In this document: in pieces, positions 37,201-49,132 of the stretch
How the letters are laid out: every line of letters begins with the position of its first letter
How positions within the stretch are numbered: position 1 is the stretch's first letter
Source of the DNA: Clavelina lepadiformis
Lineage: Eukaryota; Chordata; Ascidiacea; Aplousobranchia; Clavelinidae
Direction: 5' to 3'
Length of the DNA: 64,000 bases
Assembly: GCF_947623445.1 (NCBI RefSeq)
Contig: NC_135241.1
Location: forward strand, 19,656,501-19,720,500
Notes under the pieces: generated by a model
Told to the model about the DNA's origin: nothing
Seen by the model: the letters and a program-made list of their open reading frames with translations, nothing else
The model's database searches: none
Program-made: the position numbers and the translations under genes

Positions 37201-39920
37201 TTCTGCAATAAGCTATAACTTCAAAAAACTTGTGACTAAATATTTTAAACATATTTTAAGAAGTACATTCAAACTGCAGACGACTAGCAGCTACTAGACT
37301 AATGTTTTACTGCAGTTACTGCAGGCTAAATACATACTGGCTTAGTTAAAGATGAGTCCTTTTCCAGGAATTGCACGACGCAGTAAGCAAGCTTGAAAGG
37401 ATAATGCGATAAAGTTAGTTTGCCAAGTAATAGCTCAATATCAATACTGTAAGGTTAATACCAATCGAGTTGTGTCAACATTTTGTTACACTAATGGTAG
37501 TGCAAAAAATAGGATATCTTTTACCTGTGGATGGTAGACTGTCAAGGATCGTGCTTTGTGTAGAGGGATAAGAACTTGGACTAAGAAGACTTTATGTTCT
37601 TCTTTAAGGGGCAATGCAAACCCATTAATAATGCTGTTTAGAAGAAATAACAAATCAGGCGACAGTGGGTGAAGAATTTCATTTATAATTTCTTATGAAA
37701 CTGTAGGCTATAATAAATTCATGAACTGCTGTCCACTACTTTTCTTGGTAGTGCAATGATAAAATCGCAATGTATTGGCATCATAGCATGCTATACTAGA
37801 TGTAATAACAGCAAATGCATATATAAGGTTTATTATACAAATTTGCTGTAAAATTACACGATACTGGGTCATGACAATCCATATCTATTGAGCATTATCA
37901 AGCACAAACCACTTCTTACCTCCCCAAAATTTCAAGCAACTCAGCAATCCCATTATGCCGCTCTGTCTCATAAATAAACCTGGAAGAGATCAGATATAAA
38001 GTTTGAAAAAAAAACAGCATTAACTTTGAATTTTGCACTCCACTATTTACTCTTAAGTATTACTACATAGTTAGGGCTATATGTACTTGCCATTGTAACA
38101 CAACACAAAATATGCAACTAAAAATAAATGGAAACATAACCGACCACGATGTTGTTTATATTTGTCTTAGCATACAGGAGACTGACTAAAAAATAGTAGC
38201 ATACTTATAGAAAATGTTATTGATGTGTTTGCGAATATGAGCACGAAGTCCAAGAAATTTTCCATAAATTCTATGCAAGGTAGTTTTGAGAAAATCACGT
38301 TCTCGGGGATCTTCACTGTCAAAAAGATTCAGCAACTAGAACACAATTAGTTAGTTAAGAAATTGATCTTGAAAAAAATTCATGTGTGACGACAAATTTA
38401 ACAACATTAATATATTTTACTTTTCTACTCCATTTATATTATATGATATTATATATTTTTACATAAATTATATCCAGTACCTCCAAAACAAACTTTTGGT
38501 CAATAAATTTCTTGGCAATATGCGGTTGGAAATCAGGGGACTCCAAAAATCGAAGAAAGAATTCATATATAAGCTGGAAAATGCAAAATTGATGGTAATA
38601 ATGAATTATTATAACCAACTTGCATCTAAATACGCAAAAGTATTCATTGATGTATATACAACTAAACTTAATAGTTCAAGCTAGTTGAATATACTGGATA
38701 ATACTTGAACACTAGAGTTACATTTAAATTGTCCGAATTTCACATCAAGCTTAGACGCATACGCATTACATAACACCTTATCTAATACGCTGGGATGGCA
38801 GGACAGCAATTTAAACCAAATTTTGCATCCAGATATTACACTGGAATGCAACTTATTCTAGAAGAGCCATAATTTACATTCATAAACATAACTAACCTGT
38901 AGACTATAGAGTGTCACTGTAATTTACCTGAATATGAGGCCATGATGCTTCTAACGTAGGTTCGTCTTCTTCTGGGTCAAACTCCGCCCCAGAAGGGTTT
39001 GAGGATGGGGGTAGCGCACGAAATGTATTCACAGCAAACTATACAAAATGGAGTAAACATTACCAAAATCAACTTGTTATACAAAAACTTGAAAAATAAA
39101 TTGTTGACGAATAAAAGACTACTGCAAACATACCATATGCACGGCTTCAGGATAAATTGGCTCCGTAACCACACCCCGGTTATGAGTAATGTATTCCACC
39201 ATTTCGTTCAAAGCTCCACGTTTTATTTCCTTCCACTTCAAATCACTAAGGGGGTCAGTAACAAAGTCAAAGACAACACAGCACTGCTGGAGTTTTCGTG
39301 TGAACAAACTTTCGATGTCATTCGGAGCAGCATCTACAAAGTGCAAGAACCCCAGTCAAAATTTGTAGACAATTAGTTAAGATACCTATGGTTGTATACA
39401 CATAGCAGCAACTAGATTGCGTCCTACCTTTGAGAGCAGGCATTTTAACTAGTTCTCTGTTTTTGCTGATATTAAACCGTGAGGAGTTTTGTCTCTTCTC
39501 TTTCTTTACAAGTGGAACTCCAGGTTGGAATTTACTAAGTGGAGTTACAGGAGGCCCAGCGTTGTTGTGATGAGGCACATGAGGTCTTCCTTTGTTCTAA
39601 AAGTTATGTTTATTTGAAACGAAGTGAAAATTTAAACCATAATTATGTGAAAAATTTCAAGTTTTCTTCACTGTTCTTACCCCGTCTTCGTCTTTCTGTT
39701 TTGTTGCACCTGTTGATGGTTTTGTTTGGCCCTAAAATTTCAAAACGTATTTCCTGTTGCTCAATGTAGCTTATGATATGTATATTTCTAATTTAAAGGT
39801 ATACATAGCTTTAATTAAGCATTTTCATCACATTTTATTAGTAAAGTTTTTATTCTATACAAATATTCCTCTTGTGCGTACCTTTTCTTCTTTCCCTTTT
39901 TTCGTTTTGATAGTCGGCAT
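34273..39920 (-). CDS. PPP2R5D: PP2A regulatory subunit B56 (gamma/delta type)
   Basis: B56 subunits target the PP2A phosphatase to substrates. Sixteen minus-strand exons, listed 5' to 3': 39882-39920, 39681-39731, 39428-39596, 39134-39333, 38928-39038, 38481-38573, 38205-38335, 37920-37979, 37525-37633, 37338-37391, 36983-37153, 35775-35902, 35453-35554, 35249-35321, 34730-34900 and 34273-34407. They give 598 residues (human PPP2R5D 602), every phase consistent. The start [10 protein letters not shown] is basic. The HEAT-like core carries family blocks [61 protein letters not shown] and [16 protein letters not shown]. The last exon encodes [11 protein letters not shown], the C-terminal block with a PKA-type site specific to the gamma/delta class. 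No defect seen. Confidence 0.95.
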
Positions 39921-40533
39921 TGTGAATAAACTTACTCAAAAAGTATCATTTCCTATCTGAGCTAATTTTAAAGACAAACCACACTGACAGCCAGATGAAG
40001 TTACAAGAATATGGGAATTGAATAAAACTATTAAGAAGCGAATCCAAAGCTGTGATATGCAATCAAAGGGTATAATATTTGGATCAGCAAGCTATGCATG
40101 CTTCTTACATTTTATAAATAAACTGTACAACAGCATGTCAATACGAGACCAAATAAATAAAAAAATTTGGTCAAAATATGGCCATGACAACTAAAAAAAG
40201 CATTTCTCTAAATACTTAGGAAATACCTAAGCGTATACAATTGTATATGCACATAATTACATATAGTTAATACAGTGATATCTTTATGTTTCAAGATGGA
40301 ATACGTCTCCATAAGGAAGTGATTAGTGGCAGGTAACGCTTCTTCTTCTCAGCATAGGGATGTCATAAATGACAACACATGAACTGGTAAAGCATTCTTG
40401 TTTTGCCGCAGTTACAGGTACCTTACTAGGCTAGAGTCTACAGCCAAGATTGAACTATACGGTAGGTTAGCATAGTAACCCATACATATATCCCAACGGT
40501 AAGCTAGTTTAGGCTTATTTAACGCAAAATGTT
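39921..40533. other. PPP2R5D upstream region
   Basis: 5' flank of the minus-strand PPP2R5D gene and 3' flank of the candidate gene at 40534-41332. No other feature supported. Confidence 0.45.
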
Positions 40534-41332
40534 CTACTTATTACTATTTAATTGTCGGCCACATAACAAAATTCTATTCATATTTGATCCAAATTCCCAA
40601 GTCATCACTATTGTTTCTGTTATTGTGATGTAATAAGAACTGCAATCTTCGTCATCATAATTAAGTGATAAATTTGTGTTTTTTGCCATGTGTTTACGGC
40701 AATAACTGCTTAATTAACTGCATATTAGTACGAATCCTTTCTCCAGTATATTTACAGACAATTACTCTTTGATTTAAGGCCAACCTGTTTTTGGACTTGC
40801 CCTTCACTTTGAGAATTTCAGTCAGAAACTGATTAAGAACACTTGCTTTACATCGTTTATTAGGAGAAACACACCTTCTAACGTCAAGTCAATCAAAAGC
40901 CAGGAATAAATTAAGTTTAAGTTCTGAATTATGAATGTATATATTTTTTTGATAAACCAGTACAATTTTTTTCTGGATATTGCATGATTGAACTGTCTCC
41001 GTTAACTGATATTCGGACAGTCGGTTGGACTTACTTGGGTAAAAGTAGCACAAAATAGACAAAAGAAAAACCCATAGCTTTTATTTGAAAAAGTGCTATG
41101 CAAATTAAAAACCAGACTTGCACGTAAAAGATAGTGTCTACCTTATATATGACCAATAAAACACTTTTCCCATAACATTAGCAATGTCTTTAAAAGGTGG
41201 GACAGTAATGCGGTATATGCTTTGCAAAATATTGTGAACAAGTTTTTGTCGTTGCAGGGGTGTATTAGACACAGTATTAAAGTAGAATTTTCCTAACATG
41301 TTATTTTTTGGAGAAGTAGCACTGCTAGACAT
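40534..41332 (-). CDS. Candidate three-exon gene of unknown family
   Basis: Three minus-strand exons join with consistent phase 2 junctions: 41142-41332 (ATG at 41330-41332), 40785-40877 and 40534-40705 (TAG at 40534-40536), giving 151 residues. Splice signals are AG|GTAGAC, GTTAG|A, AG|GTTGGC and GCAG|T. The first exon looks protein-like (TPLQRQKLVHNILQSIYR; PPFKDIANVMGKVF). The second is basic (PNKRCKAS...VKGKSKN). The third, with YDDEDCSSYY, is less convincing and could be chance. No family recognised. The gene is on the same strand as PPP2R5D and about 0.6 kb upstream of its start. Confidence 0.4.
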
Positions 41333-44300
41333 TTCAATGCAGTATCAGTAACCACGACACAATCAATTTTGTTATATATTGGAATTAGTTCAAAATAGTC
41401 TGCATAATAATTTCACAAGAGTAACTTCACATATCTTTCCATTACTAACTCATAACACTATTGGTCTTATTCGAAAATGCCATTTATGATTGTGTTCTGG
41501 GCTGGCATTGATATTATTCCACTTCTGAAGTATATGTGGCTGCATAATAGGCCTTGCTTAATCAGCCGAAACAAATTAATGCATTAAATATAACTACTAA
41601 TAACAGCGGTATATCCTAGTTTTATACATTGAAGCCAGCTGTGTTTATCTGCCTTTACTAAACACTATGTCCATGAAAGCATTCATTTCGATAAATAGCT
41701 GCAGAGAAGTTTCTACTGCCACCTAGAAGTAATATATACTTGTGATACCACTTTAACTTCAAGTTTGCTCATAGTTTTGCTTGCAGATTGCTAATTCTTG
41801 GCACCACATTTAAAACAACGGTTCCCCCTGGCAGACAAAACAAACTTTGAATAGCTTTAATATGTCAAGAGTATTAGTTCTATAATGGTGATCAATTTTG
41901 ATGTATTACCACTAACATCCCAAGGAGTAACTGTTTAATTTAAAATTAACTATTTTATTACGTAGAAACTGAAAATTTAACAGTAACGACTTACGCAGCA
42001 ACACAAAATTACGGTGTGAAGTAAGTAAGCAGTTATAGGTAACCATATACTTTTTATAGTGAGTATTAAAACACATAAACAACAAACTAACAATGTGTAG
42101 GCTAAATATAAAATATTGCAGAATTTGGTATGCTGAACAAGTGAAAAAGCTAAAAATGCATTGCGCTGGCAAAAAAGTGTATTTTAAATTTATATAAAAT
42201 TCTGACTGTATTCTTTAAAACGTTTTTTGTGTAGATTGTGGATTGAAAAATACTTTTTTCTTCACTACCGGTACTGCGTGTGCAGTAGCCTTCGTCCCGC
42301 TAATTTTGCACAGCACAAAAACGTGTGGAACTTGCGGCATTCTTTTGCCTCGTCTTCCCTACTACTACACTACAGCACACCAGTGAGGCATCTGCTCGCA
42401 GCCGCCGTAAAACGTACCCATGGACCCAGGTTGAGAAACTTTAGCCTATAGGGCTTAAATAGGAGAAAGCAATATTTGAGTTAACGGCAATGGAACAAGA
42501 AAGAACGGAAACTGTTAATTCCTGGAGAAGAAATTTACACAATCACTTGAATATGGAGCATTTATTGATATATTAAACGTTACTAAGCGAATTTAAAGGC
42601 AAATTCATCGCCCCAAAATAGCATAATGTCAGCTGCCTCCAGTATCTTTCCTCAGAATCCTAACCAGTCGCCTGTGAAGTCCAATGAATATTGGTAATAC
42701 TTTTTACCAAAATGTATATCTGAAGGAAACCATGACCATGAAACATTTTTTTGTTATCCAAGTTTAATATGTAAACCATAGTAAACTCAAATATGAAACA
42801 TTTTTTTTCATATGAATAAAAACAAAATTAGTATTGGTACACTGAGCAAAATGAACGCATCAAAACATCTTCTTTGAAACTTATCTCTGGTAATGGTTTT
42901 TATATTTAAGCGTACGAAACGACTTGTATGACAGAAAAATTATTTTTTTTGTACCTTTTGTGTTTGGTCACTGGTTATTTCGCGTTGCCATACTTTAAGA
43001 TCACATTATTTACAGAGTGTTACCAAAGCTACATACTTTTTTGTTCAAACACCAAAAAGTGGCCAATATCATTCTTTATAGTAAGCCGAACTCACAGGCA
43101 CCAAAGAGGCGTTTACACAATCGCAAACAAAATATGACGATCGGAATTTATAACCAAGATTAATTAATTTTTCCACTTTCGTTGGTCTATTGCCAGACAA
43201 ACCTCTAGCTTTTCGCAAAATACACACCGTCTATGAAATCCTAGATCTGAAGAAGGTCTTTGCACCACTTAAACTGGGTGACCATGCGATTCCTTGAGCC
43301 TTGGTTAAGAAGCGGTTACCTTTGAGCAAGTTCCGATGGCGATAGACACACACATTGTCATTTGCTTTTCTGTTGATTTATAACTGTGAACTGTTCACAG
43401 GAACCACTGGACAGGTAGGCTACAAGCGTTGTAATTGGGCTATTTTGCCGAAGAGTAGTGAAACGGTAGCGCCGCTGGATATCAAAGACGTTTTTTTCCT
43501 TTCATTCTCAAACTGAAAAGTTTCCAAATCGACTTTTTCTTTATCTGTTTAATCAGTAAATATTGGTTTTGAGCAATTTTAATATTTTTATAAATTTATC
43601 TAGAAACTTTTAAAATAGCCTATCCTATTAACTTAATTTATACCTAAAGGTGGGAAATTTTAGTGAGGTAAGTTTCTGTCAAAGGTACCATCGCAAAGTT
43701 TTATTCCAACAAATAGACCTAGCCCAATGTAAGCTTGTAGCTCACAGGTTTTTTGTTGTTGATTTATTTGAATATTTCCATAAGTTTAATTTAGTCAAGG
43801 TTCAACCGATATAAGCTATCTACTCACTTTGCATAACTACATTTTTAGAAATAGCCATTGGGGTATATAGCCTACTTTCACAATGTTTAAATATATTTCA
43901 TCGGAAAGTTCAAACAAGGATTATTAACTTACAGTAACTATTCTGATAAACACGCTAAATGCGAGTATTTTCTGAAAAAAAGTTTTCGAGAGAAGGCAAA
44001 ATGAAAAACGTAGCACAATGTTCCCCATTGTGCGTCAGTCACTGAAAACACACGACTGGGTGCTGAAAAGACACTTAAAGGACATAGCCTAGCTGAAGAT
44101 GAGCATAAAGTTAAGTTTTATTCGGCTTCCCGCCCACTTAATCCAGATTTTCACAAGCAGGCTTAAGCTTATGCAATAACTTTTTAAAAATAATACTTAA
44201 TGTTAAATCAATAACTTATTAAATATTTTTATTTGACAAATATAAATTCTAAATACTAAGTGTTTAACTAAGTTATAAAATTAATTTTGGTAAAATCTTT

Positions 44301-44871
44301 TTAAGTTAAGGCTGTTAAGCTATCATGCTACCGGTCTGCAATAAGTCGCTACAAAAAGGAAGTGAAAACTACTTGCATAAAGGTTAGAATATGCTATACA
44401 TTATACATACCAAAATGGTGTTTATGTAAAAGATACTACTCTGTTGTAGCCTAATAATATAGGCCTACTTATCAGCTACCTCCGGTCGATTGTCCCTAAT
44501 GAAGAACTTTAACACAACTCAAAAACCCTGACTAACCGCATAGATACGACTTTAATATTTATGCCGTATAGTAAGCCTATCTACGGCAAATTATGAACCT
44601 ATACAGGATTATGTAGTAGTAATATTAATTTGCTAAATAAGACATTCGTTTCGAACTGAAATGTATATTATTACTCATGCATGAGTTAAGCATAAATTCA
44701 GAGTCAATTCCAGCGTAATTAGTTATAAAGCTGTTAAGTTATGTTCCATTTGTGAAAATATTTCACGCATAGTCTTTTCCGTTGCTGCTCGTCACTGATA
44801 TGGGGTAGCTTATAAGATCAGTCAGTAGCCTATACATAGGCCCATACTGATCACTTTATGTAGGCTATAGC

Positions 44872-45102
44872 CAATGTTTCCTCTAATTTTTCACGAGTCT
44901 GAGCAAACACACTAACTCCCTGAGCGGTCCCTTGGACCACTGTGAGCAACATCAGACGTGCGCACTGTGTCCATTATTATGCGTTTATTTTATTTTCAAT
45001 TCAGGTTGAATTTTTTTCTTGTGCGAAGCACAGATTTTCTGTGCGCGGAGACCGTGTCAGCAGTGCGCATTTGCGCACGCGCGCAGCTTAGAGGGAACAT
45101 TG
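44872..45102. mobile_element. hAT-type MITE
   Basis: 231 bp with inverted ends CAATGTTTCCTCTAA / TTAGAGGGAACATTG and a perfect 8-bp target duplication GCTATAGC at 44864-44871 and 45103-45110. The duplication is itself palindromic. The interior is rich in GTGCGCA motifs. Confidence 0.9.
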
Positions 45103-45217
45103 GCTATAGCCTACTTTTTTGTTTATTATTCGCCATCGACCGTATGGGGTGCAAAACATACTGTGCTAACCTCGTTGTAAACTGGTCAAACAAGAAATAT
45201 GCTCACAAACAATCTAC

Positions 45218-45734
45218 CATAGGTGGTCAGTACCGCGGTACTATAGAACCGAACTACTGTACCGCGGTACTATAGAACCGAACTACTGTACCGCGGTACT
45301 TTTTCAGTACCGAGACTGGTAGTTTTGAAAAAAAGACCGAAGTTTTGGACTTTTTTCAAGAAATTTCGGTCGGTTCCGGTACTCGATAATTTCACTGATT
45401 ATTTCAAAATTTTAACAAGTAAGTTTTCAAAAATACGTGTTACTTAATCCTTGATACTAATTTTAGCATCTGTTGATCATTTTTAATCTAATAATGTTAA
45501 GTAAAATTGCAACGAGTAACGTCACATATGTTTTGACTTGGAGTAACCTTTACCGGGGGCATAATAGCGACAAACATTGCATTTGCAGCAGCATCTTTCA
45601 CACAAAAAGTACCAGTATCGAGTACCGAACTACTTTTTAAAAATAGAACCGAATACCGGAACCGTCGTACATTTCTTGCCAAGTACCTGTACCGTTACCG
45701 ACGGTACATTCAAAGTACCTACTGTCAACCTCTG
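45218..45734. mobile_element. hAT-type element with internal 29-bp tandem repeat
   Basis: 517 bp. The ends CATAGGTGGTCAGTA and TACTGTCAACCTCTG match as inverted repeats at 12 of 15 positions. A perfect 8-bp target duplication CAATCTAC is at 45210-45217 and 45735-45742. The interior is full of GGTAC/GTACC and ACCGAACTAC motifs. Confidence 0.85.
45230..45300. repeat. 29-bp tandem repeat, about 2.4 copies
   Basis: Two full units starting at 45230 and 45259, each beginning GTACCGCGGTAC and ending GAACTACT, plus a partial third from 45288. Each unit has the 12-bp palindrome GTACCGCGGTAC. Confidence 0.9.
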
Positions 45735-46448
45735 CAATCTACCAAAAAGCGGCAAAACCGTGAGAGCTTAAAATGTGCAAAAAGTAAATTACAGTGTTGC
45801 TACAACAAACTCAGGCGTGTCATATTCTATGTATGGAATTTAATGATATTATTGTAATCAGATTTGTAGCATGACATTCCATTTACACAAAGTGCCTTTT
45901 CGATCCAATATTTATAAAAGCTTATACAGGTCGACATCAAATTAAAGCAAAACAGGTTTATATTGTATTCCATGCAGTATACAATAATAATTGTTACTGC
46001 TTCCGACCATTTCAGGATAGGCCCTAAATATGGCCTAACAGCATTGTATACTAAGACACAGTCTGCTCAATTTTAGCGTTTGGAATACAGCGTACAATGT
46101 TTTTATTATTTTTTTTGACACTATCGGAAAGCGTATTGGCTCTTAAAAGTAAATGCACAATTGCATAACTTTACTTGTTTACTTTTTCATTCGCCAGGCA
46201 CGCGCTTATGCGAGCTTTTACCAATAATTTACAGACAACGCAGACATACACTAGTTCAGGAAATGGTTGAAATTAATTGTGTGCTTGTGCAGAAGTTTGG
46301 GCAAGTCTTTATCCGCAGACTGTCGTTCATTTCGTAGGTTGGAAGAGTATTTTCAAGGCATTTGTTTAGTGCAGCTTAATAAAAATTGTAAAAATACAGC
46401 CCAAATTACAAATATTAGGTGAAAGTTGTTACATTTTTTGTATAAGTT

Positions 46449-47507
46449 ATGGCATTTTCCAAGCGAATAGGCGTAAAAGCGACAAGAATCATTAAAAACA
46501 ACGAAACTGGGATGGATTTAACCATCTCAGACTACAGGCTGCCCACTAAAAGTGAATCAAAAAGTGTACTTTACCGTCTTGTGATAATAATGAAAATGGT
46601 TGCAAGCGATACGTCTGACTCAACGGAAGATGAAATTGTGCACTTCACAAAGGAGAAATCCTATAATGATTTTCTTAAACTAAGAAAGGACCTAGACAAA
46701 AGGTATTGTGGTACCTACGTTCCTGAACTTGCTAAGAAAACCCTGCTTGAGATCTCTATAGGAAAATCTGAATTATCTTTACACAGTAAGTACCGGGAGC
46801 GACAACTACTTTTGGATAAATTTGTGCAATGGTGCGCGAGTACAACAAAAATTGCAAAGTCGGAACAGTTACAAGAATTTTTGGAAGTCAAGAAAGCCAA
46901 CTCCTCTGGAAAATCAACAGACACAGACAGAATCAGTCCAAAAAATGAAACGAAAGGTATTTGGGACAAAGTGCAAAAAGAAAGAAAGCAAGCAGTAATT
47001 CCTCAAGAAAATCTATTTCATGAAATAAATTTTGGCGCAGACTTCGAAGGGCAAATCTTTGAAGGCAGTAGCACGACGACGGAAAATTCTCGACTTCCTG
47101 CGCACGCAGATATACCATATGAAGTACCGCTAACTGGCGCCAAAAAGCCCAATACAGCAGCAGGTCTCTTCGAGAAACCTGATCTTATGGGAACAATTTC
47201 AGTCGGAGAGAAAGAATTAATAGTTCTTAGTGATGAGGAAGATTATACTGATAAAAATATATTTGATGAAGATGAAGTGGAAGATCAGCAGGATGATCTG
47301 CTGGATGTTACGGAAGACATAAGCTCAATTTCGTCCAGGTTGAGGAAGATTGACACGAAAAAAGTTACTCCTTGCGAACGAAACCCCAAAACGTCAGCCC
47401 AGGAGGTGAAACCAACAGTGGATGTTAACAAAATGGCAGACGAGGATGTGCTAACATACGTCACTGAAAACTCAACATTGTCTGAAGAGCTTGACTTGGG
47501 GTTTTGA
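46449..47507 (+). CDS. HS1BP3: HCLS1-binding protein 3-like PX protein
   Basis: Single-exon ORF of 352 residues. Residues about 20-150 form a PX (phosphoinositide-binding) domain (TGMDLTISDYRLP..., KEKSYNDFLKLRKDLDKRY..., SKYRERQLLLDKFVQWC...). The C-terminal half is acidic and disordered. The short blocks LFEKPDLMGTISVGEKELIV and DVLTYVTENST match the corresponding LFDDPDLGGAI and MDILQYIQDHD-like blocks of vertebrate HS1BP3. In vertebrates HS1BP3 binds phosphatidic acid and negatively regulates autophagosome formation. The ATG at 46449 is the first in frame. The vertebrate gene is multi-exon, so the intronless form here is notable. PolyA signal at 47734. Confidence 0.85.
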   Translation: MAFSKRIGVKATRIIKNNETGMDLTISDYRLPTKSESKSVLYRLVIIMKMVASDTSDSTEDEIVHFTKEKSYNDFLKLRKDLDKRYCGTYVPELAKKTLLEISIGKSELSLHSKYRERQLLLDKFVQWCASTTKIAKSEQLQEFLEVKKANSSGKSTDTDRISPKNETKGIWDKVQKERKQAVIPQENLFHEINFGADFEGQIFEGSSTTTENSRLPAHADIPYEVPLTGAKKPNTAAGLFEKPDLMGTISVGEKELIVLSDEEDYTDKNIFDEDEVEDQQDDLLDVTEDISSISSRLRKIDTKKVTPCERNPKTSAQEVKPTVDVNKMADEDVLTYVTENSTLSEELDLGF

Positions 47508-49132
47508 GTATAGCTGCGAACCGTATCATTTTGGCTACACAGAAATGTTTGAATGAATGGATGAATGATAAAAGAGCATATTTGGTAGCATAAGCAACGC
47601 AACATTTTTTGTAGTTGTTAGCTGTATACTTAATCTGTATCTTACTATCTGCATTGTGTTGCGTCGAATATGTTACGACATTTATTATTAATAATGTGGT
47701 GCAGAAAAACTCCACGGAAACAACTTTTTGATAAATAAAAACGCGACATTGCTTTATCTTATTTTAATGCAATTGAACCATTTATAAAGGCGCTCATTCA
47801 TTATAAAGAGTTTCACTGTCCAAAAGCCATTAAATTTTAACTAAGAACATGTTCGTTTCTGCATTTTATCCGATAAGCTTTTGCTGTTAGATGTATAGAA
47901 CAACTTATAAACTTGTATACTTTCAATATCGAGGGCATGAATTTGTTAATATCTGAACGATAATGTTTAGTGTGACCGAAGCAAGGGTACAGTATGATCT
48001 CCAACAAGATTTAGAATTTTAAAAACGTTTTTTTTTTCAAAAATCTATGGTCTGTGCACACAATTTCAATTAATTTTGCAAGAAAATGCTTGTGTTGTGC
48101 ATGTTTATATCATAAATAAAACATACACAACACGCCATCAAGATCAAGATAAAAAGCTTCAAAATTGTTGGTATTCGTATTTCTGATAACTGCGTATAAA
48201 GTAGAGTCAAAGCCTGCAATGGATGAAGTGATCACGTCAATGAAGGCCTTTCATGCATGATTAAATTTTTACGGTGGCCAACATGTTAACTATGGTCCCC
48301 GATAAGGTTGTTGTTAAATGCAGCTTAGAACTTGAAAATTATTGTGCCAAAATTCCAAGAAATTTACCAAGGCAAGTGCCTCGATGTACGACCTATATAT
48401 AGTTTTGCTTGTTCGCTAAAATTTCCCAAGGGTGAGTGTATGAAGCAGATCCCTAATTAAACAGATGCAATATAAAATATTAATCGATACAAGTGATGTT
48501 TCACAATTATGGTAGCTAACGACTAGATCCCGATTTCGTTCGTTTTTGCTTATGCTTCTCATGCCTCGATATGAATAAATTACCGTCCTGTAACATGGTA
48601 GCGGTCTCGAAAGATCATCTCTTGAGAATAAAAAGTAACAACGATGTTGACGTTGATTAAAAATTCTTTTGAAGCCTTCAATAAATCTACGTGCTCTAGT
48701 AAAGGTGGAAGGCAAGATGTTAATTGGAATATGTTTCCAGTGAAAGAAGAGGCAAGGCTATAAGCAAAATATTTTGCTTTGACGTATATTAATATATGAT
48801 ACGTATGGCCAAAACATTTTACCACGTCATTGTGGCCGCCATAAACTTCCATGTTACAAAGTCGCCGTCGAAAATAGCGAGTTCGCGTATCTAATCGCTT
48901 TCTTTGTGATTTGCATTCCTTGTGCATTATGATGACCTTCGCTATAAAAGTTTTCTCAGAAAGAGGAATCATTTTCAGTGACACAAAGAGACGGGGAGAA
49001 AGTGAAATTTAAAAATCTTTCATAAAAAGATGTTTTTCCAGCGTTAGAAGTATATTTTATTAATTAGATGAAAACGCAAAGTATTAGCTTGGCAAATTAC
49101 ACCATTGTTGCAAAATATATTTGGTTAAAAAA
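47508..49132. other. Intergenic region between HS1BP3 and vWA gene 1
   Basis: HS1BP3 3' UTR (AATAAA at 47734-47739) and flank of the vWA gene. A 134-codon minus-strand ORF at 48580-48984 is present but not recognised and overlaps another ORF in a different frame. Confidence 0.45.

Larger units (their letters stand above)
41333..46448. other. Transposon-bearing gene desert
   Basis: 5.1 kb without a supported gene. It includes two hAT-type elements (44872-45102 and 45218-45734), and otherwise AT-rich DNA with short ORFs of non-protein-like composition. The promoter of HS1BP3 should be at its right edge. Confidence 0.5.

Noticed and set aside
42220-42450. GC-richer block with a possible transposon terminus near 42430
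   Set aside because: No matching terminal inverted repeat or target duplication found.
48580-48984. 134-codon minus-strand ORF
   Set aside because: No recognised family, no domain-like pattern, and another ORF overlaps it in a different frame; probably chance or a relic.
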